Assembly (NCBI GenBank): GCA_024696885.1
Contig: JAILGI010000038.1
Span: forward strand, 1 to 41,953
DNA: 41,953 nucleotides
Direction of reading: 5' to 3'
Source of the DNA: Bacilli bacterium
GTDB taxonomy: Bacteria > Bacillota_I > Bacilli_A > RFN20 > CAG-826
In this document: piece after piece, positions 1 through 9,782 of the stretch
Numbering within the stretch: position 1 is the first letter of the stretch
Layout: every line of letters starts with the position of its first letter
Position numbers and translations under genes: made by a program
Notes under the pieces: generated by a model
The model's input: only the letters and a program-made list of their open reading frames with translations
Databases searched by the model: none
What the model was told of the DNA's origin: nothing

Positions 1-1
1 A

Positions 2-610
2 TTACCTAATATTGATGAAAAAACATTTATTGGTGTAAGACTTCCTATTATTAAAAAATATGCCAAAGAAATTGATGTAAAGAGTAGAGAAGAATTCTTA
101 AAATCTCTCCCCCATCAATATCATGAAGAAAACATTCTTCACGCCTTTATTTTGTCAAATATCAAGGATTATGATACATTTATTGACTATGTCGATAAGT
201 TTTTACCTTATGTAACCAATTGGTCAGTATCTGATGCTTTATGCAATAAATATCTTAATAATCACAAAGAAAAACTCATCAATGTTATTTACGAATGGTT
301 AAAGAGTGATGAATTATATCGTGTGAGATATGCGGTTAAATGCTTGATGAATTATTATCTCAACAAAGACTTTAGAGAAGAGCACATTCAAAAAGTAGCG
401 GAAGTCAAATTAGATGATTATTATGTCAAAATGATGATCGCTTGGTATCTCGCTACTGGTTTAGCGAAGAATTACAATTCTTTTATTAAAGCCATCGAAA
501 AGCATCAATTCGATACATTCACTCATAATAAAGCCATTCAAAAGGCAGTTGAATCTTATCGAGTAAGTGAAGATCATAAAACTTATTTAAAAACATTAAA
601 ACTAAAATAG
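2..610 (+). CDS. DNA alkylation repair protein, AlkD-like (5' partial; frame is open upstream of the listed ORF start at 152)
   Basis: Frame is open from base 2 (LPNIDEKTFIGVRLPIIKKYAKEI...LPHQYHEENILHAFIL...FLPYVTNWSVSDAL), which resembles the AlkD HEAT-like family; TTG at 152 is internal. Confidence 0.8.
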   Translation, partial: LPNIDEKTFIGVRLPIIKKYAKEIDVKSREEFLKSLPHQYHEENILHAFILSNIKDYDTFIDYVDKFLPYVTNWSVSDALCNKYLNNHKEKLINVIYEWLKSDELYRVRYAVKCLMNYYLNKDFREEHIQKVAEVKLDDYYVKMMIAWYLATGLAKNYNSFIKAIEKHQFDTFTHNKAIQKAVESYRVSEDHKTYLKTLKLK

Positions 611-623
611 GGTATATAACGAT

Positions 624-1787
624 ATGAAAAAAGTAGTATTTATCGGTGGTGGAGCCTCCACTTTATGTTCCGCGGTTCTATTAAAGAAGAGAGAACCTTC
701 TTTTGAAGTTGTTATCGTAGAGAAAGATAAAAAACTAGGAAAGAAATTATCAATGACAGGAGGGGGTAAATGTAATATTGCTCCTTTAGAAGATAACCCT
801 TCTGTTTATAATGCTCTAGCGCTTGAATTAATCGAAAATACCTTTAAAAACATATCATTATCTCAATATTTATCCTTATTAAAAGAAATCGGATTTGATA
901 CAAAAACAATTAAGGATTACGGTTATTATCCGATTCATGAATCCGCTCCACAAGCAGTGAAGAACCTCTATCATCAAATCAATAAATTAGGCATTAAAGT
1001 TATTTATGATGAGTTCCTTGATTATGAAAGCAAAAACAATAAAGTAACCATCAAGTTAAAAGAACAAAACATTGAAGCTGATTATTTAATCATCGCTACT
1101 GGTGGTTTATCTAAAGAAATGAGAAATGTTTTTGAAAATCACAATGTTAAGGTCACAAAAACATATCCAGGTTTATGCCCAGTTAGATTAAAAGAAAATG
1201 TTGCCTCTTTATTTGGCTGCCGCTTTGAGGCAACAATCACCCTTTTTTATAAGAAGGACATTGTTAAACAATGTTATGGTGAAGTTCAATTCAAAAAAGA
1301 TGGCTTGTCTGGTATACCCGTCCTCAATATGTCCTCTTTGATATCTCGCAAAATGATCGATGAGGATATCAATATGAATGATTATCAAATTAGCATTGGT
1401 CTTCCTGAACAATTACATGTAGACATTTTAGGTAAAACAGTTGAAGAAGCATTTCTAATGCTTTTTAAAGAAGAATACGCTAATTATATGATTGAAAAGC
1501 ATGACTTAAATAAAAAAGAAATTATCAATCAATCATTAGAAAAAATCATTCTTAATATTGTTCAAGATGAAAGATTTACAGTCGAATCATTATATGACTT
1601 TAAAGATGGCCAAGTAACTGTTGGTGGTGTCTCTTTGGATGAAATTAATAAGGATTTCGCATTAAAAATAACCACAAACGTCTATGTTATCGGTGAAGCA
1701 TTAAATGTCGATGGCATCTGTGGTGGATATAACTTACGATTTGCTATCGCGTCTGGATTTATCGCAGTCCATTCGCTTGTAAAATAA
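624..1787 (+). CDS. NAD(P)/FAD-dependent oxidoreductase, BaiN/HI0933 family
   Basis: N-terminal FAD motif GGGASTLCSAV, KLGKKLSMTGGGKCN motif, C-terminal GEALNVDGICGGYNLRFAIASG. Confidence 0.88.
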   Translation: MKKVVFIGGGASTLCSAVLLKKREPSFEVVIVEKDKKLGKKLSMTGGGKCNIAPLEDNPSVYNALALELIENTFKNISLSQYLSLLKEIGFDTKTIKDYGYYPIHESAPQAVKNLYHQINKLGIKVIYDEFLDYESKNNKVTIKLKEQNIEADYLIIATGGLSKEMRNVFENHNVKVTKTYPGLCPVRLKENVASLFGCRFEATITLFYKKDIVKQCYGEVQFKKDGLSGIPVLNMSSLISRKMIDEDINMNDYQISIGLPEQLHVDILGKTVEEAFLMLFKEEYANYMIEKHDLNKKEIINQSLEKIILNIVQDERFTVESLYDFKDGQVTVGGVSLDEINKDFALKITTNVYVIGEALNVDGICGGYNLRFAIASGFIAVHSLVK

Positions 1788-1904
1788 GATAAATGGTGGA
1801 AATCGCCACTCTTTTGGCCATTTATAGCCATTTTTTATTGTCCTTTCAATAAATAATAATTTCGCAAAAGCGAACTTATATTTATTATTTTTAATAAATT
1901 GTAA

Positions 1905-1910
1905 TATAAT
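1905..1910 (+). promoter_or_regulatory. -10 box (TATAAT) for the gdpP operon
   Basis: TATAAT at 1905-1910 overlaps the ORF-track ATG (1909); SD-like AAAGGA precedes ATG 1933, so the true start is probably 1933. Confidence 0.5.
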
Positions 1911-1932
1911 GTTTCTCAAAGGAAATACTATT

Positions 1933-3969
1933 ATGGGAAAGACTATTAGAAGAATCAAAATCGTATCATTTGTACTTATCATTACACAATTAGTGCTTAT
2001 TGGACTATTTGTGGCTTTTTATTTTAATAAACTATTTAAAGTTGACACTATTAATAGTAAATACATCCTCATTGGTGCTTCCAGTTTAGTTTTCCTTGAT
2101 TGTTTATACGTTTGGATTATTTCCCTTATTATTTCATCTTTACGTCAAAAGACAGACTTACGTGCTGCTGAAGTTATCGGTGGTGATATTCAAGAAGCCT
2201 ACAACTTCGCCATGATCGGTTTATTAGTCGTGGATGAAAGTGACACCATCGTATGGACAAACGATTTATTCAAACAACGTCATATTGACATCATCGATAC
2301 CAAAATCTTTGAATGGCAACCTGATTTACAAAGTTTAAAAGACACAAATAATCCTGATAGTTCCGTTAAAGTGGTTATTAACTCCCGTAACTATGAAGTT
2401 AAATATCTTGCTGATGCAGGATTATGGATCTTTAAGGATATTACCGATTACGAATCATTATTAAAATATTCCAAAGAACAAGCCCCTGTCGTTGGTGTTC
2501 TCGCTATTGATAACTACCAAGATGTTATTCGTGGTGAAGACGACTTTAACGACGTGGTTACAAAAGTGAAAAACGTTATCTTTGCATATGCAAAAGAATA
2601 TGGCATTCTCCTTAGACGTGTTAAGGATGATAACTATTCTATGCTTTGTAGTTATGATAGTTTCACCAAAATGAAAGCGGATAAATTCTCCATCATTAAT
2701 GAAGTCCGCGCTGTTTCTTCTGGTGAAGATATTCCATTAACTCTTTCCATCGGTTTAGCTCATGACTTCCCAGATGTTATTAAATTAAATGAACTAGCTA
2801 GTAATGCTTTAAATATCGCCGTTAGCCGTGGTGGTGACCAAGTTGTCGTCTCCGTTTTCGGTGGCGAAATGGAATTCTATGGTGGCAAAACCGAAGCTCA
2901 AGAAAAACGTAACAGAGTTAAAATCCGTGTTCTTGCTGACTCCTTAATCACTTTATTAAAGAGTACATCCAACGTCTTAATTATGGGTCACACCAATATG
3001 GATATGGATGCCTTTGGTGCCTGTTTGGGCGTAAAAGCAATATGTAATCGTCTCCAAATCCCTGCGATGATTGTCGCTGATTTAAAGGCCACCGAGATGA
3101 AAACAAGAAGTGCGATGACCTCTTCATTCTCAAGAGAAGAATTAGAAAAATTGGTTGTTAATTGTAAGGATTCAGAGGCCTTAGTACATCCAGATACCTT
3201 ATTAGTGGTTGTTGATGTCCATAAACCCGACATGACTATGGCGCCTCGCCTTATTGAAAAATGTTCAAAAGTCGTTGTTATTGACCATCATAGACGTGCT
3301 GAACAATATATTGAAAATCCAGTCTTTAACCACATCGATCCAGCGGCATCTTCCACATGTGAAATTATCGCTGAATTCATTCGTTTCTCCTCCATTAACC
3401 CGAGAATCGAATTATCATCTACATACGCGACAATCATGCTAGCGGGTATCTTCCTCGACTCTTCCTTCTATAAGAGTAGAAATACCGGTATCCGTACATT
3501 TGAAGCATCCACTATTCTTAAAGAATACGGTGCAGATAACTCCTTAGCTGATGATTATCTTAAAGATGACTTTGAAGAACATAGAGCGGTTTACGATATC
3601 GTCAACAAAATGGAACACCCATTCTATGGCGTTGTCGTTTCTATCGCTAATCCATTACAAATATTTGACCAAGCAACAATTTCTAAAGCAGCGAATGCCT
3701 GTTTACAATTTAAAGGTGTGCATGCATCCTTCGTTATTGGTAAAACAGCAAGTCACGAAATTAAGATTTCTTGCCGTAGTGATGGCACAATTAACGTCCA
3801 ATTACTCGCTGAGAAATTAGGTGGTGGAGGTCACTTCTCCATGTCCGCGGTTACACTTGACCGTGCGACAGTTGATAGCGCAAAACAAGCCCTTATAGGC
3901 GTCTTAAATACATACTTATCAGAAGCGACATACGATGACCGCAATCGTCGTGGTGAGGAGGAAGAATAA
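1933..3969 (+). CDS. gdpP: Cyclic-di-AMP phosphodiesterase GdpP (TM, degenerate PAS/GGDEF, DHH-DHHA1)
   Basis: Two N-terminal TM segments; DHH motifs NMDMDAFGA and [18 protein letters not shown]; upstream of rplI-dnaB as in other Firmicutes. Confidence 0.93.
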   Translation: MGKTIRRIKIVSFVLIITQLVLIGLFVAFYFNKLFKVDTINSKYILIGASSLVFLDCLYVWIISLIISSLRQKTDLRAAEVIGGDIQEAYNFAMIGLLVVDESDTIVWTNDLFKQRHIDIIDTKIFEWQPDLQSLKDTNNPDSSVKVVINSRNYEVKYLADAGLWIFKDITDYESLLKYSKEQAPVVGVLAIDNYQDVIRGEDDFNDVVTKVKNVIFAYAKEYGILLRRVKDDNYSMLCSYDSFTKMKADKFSIINEVRAVSSGEDIPLTLSIGLAHDFPDVIKLNELASNALNIAVSRGGDQVVVSVFGGEMEFYGGKTEAQEKRNRVKIRVLADSLITLLKSTSNVLIMGHTNMDMDAFGACLGVKAICNRLQIPAMIVADLKATEMKTRSAMTSSFSREELEKLVVNCKDSEALVHPDTLLVVVDVHKPDMTMAPRLIEKCSKVVVIDHHRRAEQYIENPVFNHIDPAASSTCEIIAEFIRFSSINPRIELSSTYATIMLAGIFLDSSFYKSRNTGIRTFEASTILKEYGADNSLADDYLKDDFEEHRAVYDIVNKMEHPFYGVVVSIANPLQIFDQATISKAANACLQFKGVHASFVIGKTASHEIKISCRSDGTINVQLLAEKLGGGGHFSMSAVTLDRATVDSAKQALIGVLNTYLSEATYDDRNRRGEEEE

Positions 3970-4421
3970 TGAAAGTAATATTACTCAAAGATGTGAAGAA
4001 ACTTGGCAAGAAAGATCAAATTGTCAATGTTAGTGATGGCTACGCCACCAACTTCCTTTTTCCTAACCGCCTTGCTGTCGCTGAAAGCCAAAAATCAAAA
4101 GAAATCCTCAATAAACAACAAGAAGACGCTCGTATTTTAGAGGCAAATTTAAAAGCAAAAGCCTCAGAACTTGCCGAACAATTAAAATCATTAGAAGTCA
4201 CTTTCCCTGTTAAAGTAGGAAAAGACGGCAAATTATTCGGTAACGTTTCTTTAAAACAAGTCGAAGAAGCTATGCTTAATCAACATAACATTACAATTGA
4301 TAAGAGAAAATTTATTGATAAAGGACCGCTAGACGCCCTTGGATATCATCGCTTAAAAATCGAATTACACAAAGGTGTCGTGGGTGTTATCAATGTCCAT
4401 ATCGTTGAGGAGGGTAAATAA
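3969..4421 (+). CDS. rplI: 50S ribosomal protein L9
   Basis: [36 protein letters not shown]. Confidence 0.98.
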   Translation: MKVILLKDVKKLGKKDQIVNVSDGYATNFLFPNRLAVAESQKSKEILNKQQEDARILEANLKAKASELAEQLKSLEVTFPVKVGKDGKLFGNVSLKQVEEAMLNQHNITIDKRKFIDKGPLDALGYHRLKIELHKGVVGVINVHIVEEGK

Positions 4422-4423
4422 TT

Positions 4424-5920
4424 ATGGCTAAAAGAGTAAGAACTGACCTTCCTTATAATGCTGACGCAGAAAGAGCCGTTTTAGGTTCTGCCTTCTTAAC
4501 AAAAGAAGCACTTTATAGCGTGCTTTCCCGCTTAGATGAAGAAGATTTCTATGAAGGAAAACACCAAATTATCTATCGCGCTTTAGCGTCTTTGCAAAAG
4601 AAGAGCATCGCTGTTGATATCTTAACAGTTACAGAAGAACTCATTAATGCGAAAGAGATTGAAAACGTTGGTGGAGCAAAATATTTACAAGAATGCGCCG
4701 ACTCAATGGTGGCGATTTCATCCTTAGAATTCTATATGAATATCGTTAAAGACCAAGCGGTCTTAAGAAATCTTTTAATCAACCTTCGTGAAATCGATAA
4801 TCGTTATAAAACGGAAGAAATCGAAGATGTCGATAGTTTCATTGCCTCCGCTGAAGAACAAATCAAAGCGGCCACAGAAAAGAGAAGAATTTCCACCTTT
4901 AAATCCGCTGAAGAAGTGGCAAAAGTCGTGGCAATGTCCCTTCAAACACAACAAAAACTCGATGATGAAAACGTCACTGGTTTAACAACTGGTTATGACA
5001 ATATTAATAAATTAACTAATGGTTTCCAAAAAACAGAATTGACCATTATCGCCGCTCGTCCATCTGTTGGTAAAACCGCTCTAGCGCTTAACTTTGCTTA
5101 TAAAGCCGCCACTAGAAAACAAGTACCTGTTGCTATCTTCTCATTAGAAATGGCGTCTGAACTCTTAGTGAGACGTCTTGTCGCCGCGGATAGCAATGTT
5201 CCACTTCAACATATCAGCACCGGTACATTAAGTGGTCAAGAAAGAGCGAAAGTCGCTTCTGCTATTAAAACAATTTCCGCTGCACCAATTTATATCGATG
5301 ATTCTCCAGGCATTAAATTAATGGATATCATCGCTAAATCTCGTCAATTACAATCGCAACATCCGGATCTAGGATTAATCGTCGTCGATTATTTAGGCTT
5401 AATTACCACAGGTAATACTTCTAAAGGAAACGACTCCCGTCAAGAAGAAGTGAGAAAGATTTCCTTAGCCTTAAAAGGTTTAGCGAGAGACTTAAAAGTC
5501 CCTGTCGTTGTTCTTTCTCAATTATCTCGTGATGTTGAAAAACGTGATACTAAAAAACCAATGCTTTCTGACTTACGTGATTCTGGTTCTATTGAACAAG
5601 ACGCTGATGTCGTTATGCTCTTGTATCGTGAAGACTATTATAAGAACTCTAAGAAAGAAACAAGCGCTGGCAATAAGAAAATGGGCAAATTAACCCAAGC
5701 TGAAAGATTCGAAATGGTGAAAGCCGCCCAAGAAAAACAATTAGGCGAAGCTATGCCAGGCGATGCCTCATATATTGAAGTTAATATCGCTAAAAACAGA
5801 AACGGTCAAACCGGTACATGTGGTTTATTCTTCTATAAAGCATTTGGTCGTTTTGAACTTCCAAGCCCTGAATGGGAAGAACAAATGGCGAATATTCGCG
5901 CAGGTGAAGAAATCGACTAA
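4424..5920 (+). CDS. dnaB: Replicative DNA helicase
   Basis: LPYNADAERAVLGSAF; Walker A AARPSVGKTALALNFA; VVDYLGLI; SGSIEQDADVVMLLYRED. Confidence 0.98.
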   Translation: MAKRVRTDLPYNADAERAVLGSAFLTKEALYSVLSRLDEEDFYEGKHQIIYRALASLQKKSIAVDILTVTEELINAKEIENVGGAKYLQECADSMVAISSLEFYMNIVKDQAVLRNLLINLREIDNRYKTEEIEDVDSFIASAEEQIKAATEKRRISTFKSAEEVAKVVAMSLQTQQKLDDENVTGLTTGYDNINKLTNGFQKTELTIIAARPSVGKTALALNFAYKAATRKQVPVAIFSLEMASELLVRRLVAADSNVPLQHISTGTLSGQERAKVASAIKTISAAPIYIDDSPGIKLMDIIAKSRQLQSQHPDLGLIVVDYLGLITTGNTSKGNDSRQEEVRKISLALKGLARDLKVPVVVLSQLSRDVEKRDTKKPMLSDLRDSGSIEQDADVVMLLYREDYYKNSKKETSAGNKKMGKLTQAERFEMVKAAQEKQLGEAMPGDASYIEVNIAKNRNGQTGTCGLFFYKAFGRFELPSPEWEEQMANIRAGEEID

Positions 5921-5922
5921 TT

Positions 5923-6675
5923 ATGAAATTCAATATCATCAGTAGTGGTTCCAAAGGTAACGCCACGATTGTGAGATATAAAGAAACAAACATCCTCATT
6001 GATATGGGGATTTCTTTAACTCGTCTTGAAGATGGATTAAAGATGTTTAATCTCACTGTCAAAGATATCGACGCGGCTATCTTTACCCATGACCACGCTG
6101 ATCATATCTCCGGTTTAAAATTCCTTTCTCCCAAAATTCAATATGCACTAGAGGGAACTTTACCCACAAATAGCAATGTGGTTCATCTATTTGAACCATT
6201 TATCGTTAAAGATATTAAAATTACACCATTCCCAACTTCACACGATGCGAAAAACCCATGTGGATATATCCTAGAAGCGGGTAATGAAAAATTAACATAT
6301 GTTACAGATACCGGCTTTTTCCCAGAAGAAAGTGAAGAAATCGCTGAGAATCCCACATATTTAATTATCGAATCAAATCACGATATTAAAATGCTTTTGC
6401 ACACCAATAGGACATATGAATTGAAAGCAAGAATCATGTCTAACGTAGGACATTTATGCAACGAAGATTCCGCGATTGCGACAGTAAGATTAATTGGTGA
6501 TAGAACCAAAGAAATCTATTTAGCTCATTTATCCGAAGAAGCGAATACTCCCGAAGTCGCTTTATCCGCCTATTATAAAATCTTCAAACATTTCAATGTA
6601 AACATTGATGATTATCTATTAAAGTGCGCTAATCAATGGGAATGCACACTGGGAGGTAATCTCGATGAAGATTAA
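5923..6675 (+). CDS. walJ: MBL-fold metallo-hydrolase, WalJ/YycJ-like
   Basis: SSGSKGNATIV, THDHADHISGL, YVTDTGF, GHLCNEDSA. Confidence 0.9.
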   Translation: MKFNIISSGSKGNATIVRYKETNILIDMGISLTRLEDGLKMFNLTVKDIDAAIFTHDHADHISGLKFLSPKIQYALEGTLPTNSNVVHLFEPFIVKDIKITPFPTSHDAKNPCGYILEAGNEKLTYVTDTGFFPEESEEIAENPTYLIIESNHDIKMLLHTNRTYELKARIMSNVGHLCNEDSAIATVRLIGDRTKEIYLAHLSEEANTPEVALSAYYKIFKHFNVNIDDYLLKCANQWECTLGGNLDED

Positions 6676-7144
6676 GATTTATGCGATTGGTAAAATCAAA
6701 GAAGACTATCTTAAGATAGGCATTAATGAATATTTAAAGAAAATTAAACCCTATTCACAAATTGAAATTATCGAAGTTAATGATGAACCAATTTATGATG
6801 CGAGTAGTGAAAGTGAAATAGAGCAAGCCAAAGATAAAGAAGGTCAAAAAATCCTGCAATTAGTCAAAAGTGGTGAATACCTCATTGGCTTAGATTTAAA
6901 TAAAAAAGAATACACATCCCCCTTATTTTCTGAATATCTCAATAAAAAACTCGTCGATAATGGTGCTTCTATCTCCTTTGTCATCGGAGGTTCATATGGG
7001 TTAAGTGAAGCGTTAAAAAAACGCTGCAATGACTCCATATCTTTGTCGCAAATGACATTCCTTCATCAAATGACAAGATTAATATTACTTGAACAAATAT
7101 ACCGCGCTTTTAAAATATTAAGAAACGAAACATACCACAAATGA
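6665..7144 (+). CDS. rlmH: 23S rRNA (pseudouridine1915-N3)-methyltransferase
   Basis: MKIKIYAIGKIKEDYLKIGINEYLKKIKPY; FVIGGSYGLS; LSLSQMTFLHQMTRLILLEQIYRAFKI. Confidence 0.97.
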   Translation: MKIKIYAIGKIKEDYLKIGINEYLKKIKPYSQIEIIEVNDEPIYDASSESEIEQAKDKEGQKILQLVKSGEYLIGLDLNKKEYTSPLFSEYLNKKLVDNGASISFVIGGSYGLSEALKKRCNDSISLSQMTFLHQMTRLILLEQIYRAFKILRNETYHK

Positions 7145-7479
7145 AACAGGAAGAATTTAAAGATTTAAAAGAACTAAAAGATGAACAAAACCCATTCTCT
7201 AATCTCTATGAATTAGAAAGTGGTGATACCTTTTATATGGAACCTGTTTTCTATACCCAATTAAAAGGTTTTAAAGATCATTATCCTGAGCAATACGCAC
7301 GTATTATTAAAGAGGTAATAGAGCTAGTGAAAAAGAACCATCGTGTCATTTTTACTGGTAACTATGAATGCCCCTTAACAAATAAAGAAGGATATATCTA
7401 TTTAGAAATAACGGATGTAACTGATCCATTAAAAATATTCGTGGAAGATAAAAGCCGCGGATCAGATTATGGAGATTAA
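7141..7479 (+). CDS. Hypothetical protein (112 aa)
   Basis: ORF overlapping the rlmH stop, co-oriented; ends just before a terminator. Confidence 0.65.
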   Translation: MKQEEFKDLKELKDEQNPFSNLYELESGDTFYMEPVFYTQLKGFKDHYPEQYARIIKEVIELVKKNHRVIFTGNYECPLTNKEGYIYLEITDVTDPLKIFVEDKSRGSDYGD

Positions 7480-7512
7480 AAAAATCGCACGTGTATGTGC
7501 GATTTATTTTTT
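7480..7512. terminator. Bidirectional intrinsic terminator
   Basis: AAATCGCAC-GTGTAT-GTGCGATTT (7482-7505), flanked by A- and T-runs between convergent genes. Confidence 0.85.
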
Positions 7513-8554
7513 AATATTGAGGTCTCAATTGTCTCATCGATAACCACATGATTCTCAAGCCCGCGAGAGCGATGAATAACATTTGGGCGAAGGATGATAA
7601 GAGGAATCCTAATAAGAGAGATAATAACGCTGGTGATAAGATAGCCCACCAAACGATTTTTTCACAATCGATGAACTTGAGGTAATTGAACATATTGTTT
7701 TTGCCTCTTGTCATGATGAAGACTAATAATCCAAGAAGGAGTGCTAAACCAGCATAGATACCCCAGAAGAGGAAGGTAGAAACTCTAGTGTTGAAACTCT
7801 TTTGGGTTAAATAGGCCTTATTATAATAGCCTTTCCAAACTTTTAAGACGCTATCAACATATTCTTGTTTGTTGAGTTGAGCGGCGCCATCAGGTAAGGA
7901 TTCAGCGATTAATTTTGTACCCACATCAATGTGCTTCCAGTCTGCGGAGAAAGCAGTATATGTTCCTGAACCAGCTTCTGTAGAATTGTTTTTATTAATT
8001 CTAGTGTAAACACCTTTACTATGAAGGGCGATGAATGATGGAGCGTATCCGCTTTCTTCTTCGCCAGGTGCTTCTGTGGAAGAACCCAATTTATAGGATT
8101 GCTTTTCAATATTACCAATCCATTCTTTATAAGAAGCGGAATCAATCTTGGTCGCGGAATAATAGATTTCTAAATCGATTTGATTGGTTTCGGAATTAAT
8201 GACTTGATAAACTGGCTTTTCATCATCGTAATTTGCCACCGGAACTTCTGTGCCATTTTCGGTATATGCTAAATAGGCACCTTCTTTGACTTCAAAGTCC
8301 TTTTTGGCTTCGTTTAATTTGACACAAGCTGTCGCTAAACTTTGATCAAAGCCATAGATGTTGCTGCTTAAGAAAGAAGAACCATAACTATTAGCTTGTC
8401 CAACAGTAATAGGAATAACAGGAATAAAAGAAGCGATAACAAAAATAATAAGGGCAACCCACCATGGGTGTGTTTTCGCACCATCGATGACGCGGTCATT
8501 GCTGACTAATCCCCCGAATAAACTTAATAAGAAATTCTTAGTTCTTGGTTTCAT
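7511..8554 (-). CDS. Multipass membrane protein with large extracytoplasmic loop, unknown function (possibly DUF1189-like)
   Basis: TM near N-terminus, ~190-aa soluble loop, C-terminal TM cluster; SD-like GTGAGG upstream of ATG. Confidence 0.7.
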   Translation of the reverse strand: MKPRTKNFLLSLFGGLVSNDRVIDGAKTHPWWVALIIFVIASFIPVIPITVGQANSYGSSFLSSNIYGFDQSLATACVKLNEAKKDFEVKEGAYLAYTENGTEVPVANYDDEKPVYQVINSETNQIDLEIYYSATKIDSASYKEWIGNIEKQSYKLGSSTEAPGEEESGYAPSFIALHSKGVYTRINKNNSTEAGSGTYTAFSADWKHIDVGTKLIAESLPDGAAQLNKQEYVDSVLKVWKGYYNKAYLTQKSFNTRVSTFLFWGIYAGLALLLGLLVFIMTRGKNNMFNYLKFIDCEKIVWWAILSPALLSLLLGFLLSSFAQMLFIALAGLRIMWLSMRQLRPQY

Positions 8555-8684
8555 TTGAATACCTCACTTTGCTTGTATATTGTATGGTATAAGGTTCTAT
8601 TTTACAAATAGATTTTTATAAGGGTCTAATATTCGTTGATTTTCTTTTGCTTTTTGATAGAATTATTCCGCAAATAGCACAAGT

Positions 8685-9081
8685 GGGGTCGTACTGGTTT
8701 CGACAGGGATGTGCTAGGCTCTAACTGCAGCCGGTTGGTCACCGTGATAACCAAAAGAAAAATAACTGACAACAGTTATATGAGAGCTCCTAGAGCTCAA
8801 TCACTCTGCTTAGCTTAATTTAAGCACTCGACATAGAGTTCCGACGCTACGCGCCGGGCAGAGCATCCTCCAGGGTTTTAGCCTTTCACGCCTGGTCAGG
8901 GTGTCATACCAAAAGGATAATTATTGTTTGAAGGCAAATGGAACAATAATGAAATTAGAATTAGCCTCGCATGTGAAGTGAGTCGATATACAAAGCATGT
9001 TAAATAAAAATATCGTCTAAGCTGTAGACGTTATTGAAGAGCCATCTTTGGACAGGAGTTCAATTCTCCTCGGCTCCACCA
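8685..9081 (+). ncRNA. ssrA: tmRNA (transfer-messenger RNA)
   Basis: 5' GGGGTCGTACTGGTTTCGACAGGG; 3' GGACAGGAGTTCAATTCTCCTCGGCTCCACCA; acceptor stem GGGGUCG/CGGCUCC with G3-U70; open tag frame. Confidence 0.95.
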
Positions 9082-9087
9082 AAATAA

Positions 9088-9679
9088 TGAAACTTCCCCC
9101 AAAATTTTGCCCAAATCAGGGTAAAATGGAAGGGGGTTTTATTTATGCCAGACAATACTCTTAAATACACCCGAGCGGAAAAACTCAAAATCGTCAAAGA
9201 ACATGTTGATGATGGTTTGTAATACGATGAATTATCAAAAAAATATGGTTTGGCAACTTCTACAATCAAATATCAAGTTCGCTTATATTTAGCGCATGGC
9301 GATTCCATCTCACTAGCGATATTGCAAAGCGATATGGGATGGCAATATCAAATGCAAAAATATCATGACAAATTGGAAGAATTAAAGATAATTCAATCAA
9401 TGTCTAGAAAAGGAAATTGCTTAGATAACTCTCCAACTGAGAACTTCTTTGGGCGAATGAAAGAAGAAATGTTTTATGGTAAAGAGCATTTATATAAAAC
9501 TATATCGCAGCTTGAGGAAGCAATTATTCGATACATCGAATATTACAATAAAAAAAGAATTGTTGTTAAACTAGGTATGAGTCCATATCGATACCGATTA
9601 TCTTTACAAAATAATTGTAATCTAGTTTAATGTAGGCAAGAGTTAATACCCATTGGGCAAAAGAAATGGGGAAGGTACA
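9088..9679 (+). mobile_element. Internally deleted IS3-family (IS150-like) element with degenerate terminal inverted repeats
   Basis: Left end TGAAACTTCCCCCAAAATTTTGCCCAA; right end (minus) TGTACCTTCCCCATTTCTTTTGCCCAA; transposase remnant inside; no clear target duplication. Confidence 0.72.
9145..9630 (+). pseudogene. IS3-family transposase remnant: OrfA-like HTH N-terminus with in-frame TAA, joined to OrfB C-terminus
   Basis: Same frame gives MPDNTLKYTRAEKLKIVKEHVDDGL*YDELSKKYGLATSTIKYQV...SDMGWQYQMQKYHDKL...IIQSMSRKGNCLDNSPTENFFGRMKEEMFYG...YYNKKRI; TAA at 9220-9222; central catalytic part missing. Confidence 0.88.
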
Positions 9680-9687
9680 AGAACCTT

Positions 9688-9714
9688 AAAAGCGGCGTAA
9701 GTCGCTTTTTTATT
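9688..9714 (+). terminator. Intrinsic terminator, plus strand
   Basis: AGCGGC-GTAA-GTCGCT followed by TTTTTTATTT. Confidence 0.8.
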
Positions 9715-9723
9715 TCTTAAACG

Positions 9724-9754
9724 AAAAAAGCCAAGGCTAATTTTCACCTTGGCT
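9724..9754 (-). terminator. Intrinsic terminator for the minus-strand LRR gene
   Basis: AGCCAAGG (9729-9736)...CCTTGGCT (9747-9754); on minus followed by TTTTTT. Confidence 0.85.
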
Positions 9755-9782
9755 CATTCTAATAAATTAGAATCATTAACGA

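Noticed and set aside
1209-1412. Minus-strand ORF (67 aa) inside the oxidoreductase gene
   Set aside because: Antisense to a well-supported CDS; no domain or SD support.
1861-1874. TTCGC-AAAA-GCGAA hairpin before gdpP as a terminator
   Set aside because: Only a 5-bp stem and T-run not adjacent; possible but too weak to call.
2988-3820. Alternate-frame ORFs (2988-3233 -, 3254-3442 +, 3551-3820 +) inside gdpP
   Set aside because: Fully contained in gdpP and low-complexity; frame artefacts.
7909-8145. Alternate-frame ORF in the minus-strand membrane protein
   Set aside because: Contained within a longer coherent ORF on the same strand.
9082-9090. Phage/genomic-island attachment site at the ssrA 3' end
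   Set aside because: No integrase and no second copy of the ssrA 3' end in the window; the IS remnant explains the insertion.
9060-9269. Minus-strand ORF across the ssrA 3' end
   Set aside because: Overlaps tmRNA acceptor arm and the IS left end; composition artefact.
9085-9683. Target-site duplication flanking the IS remnant
   Set aside because: Flanks (TAA on left, AGA on right) do not match; ends too degenerate to claim a TSD.
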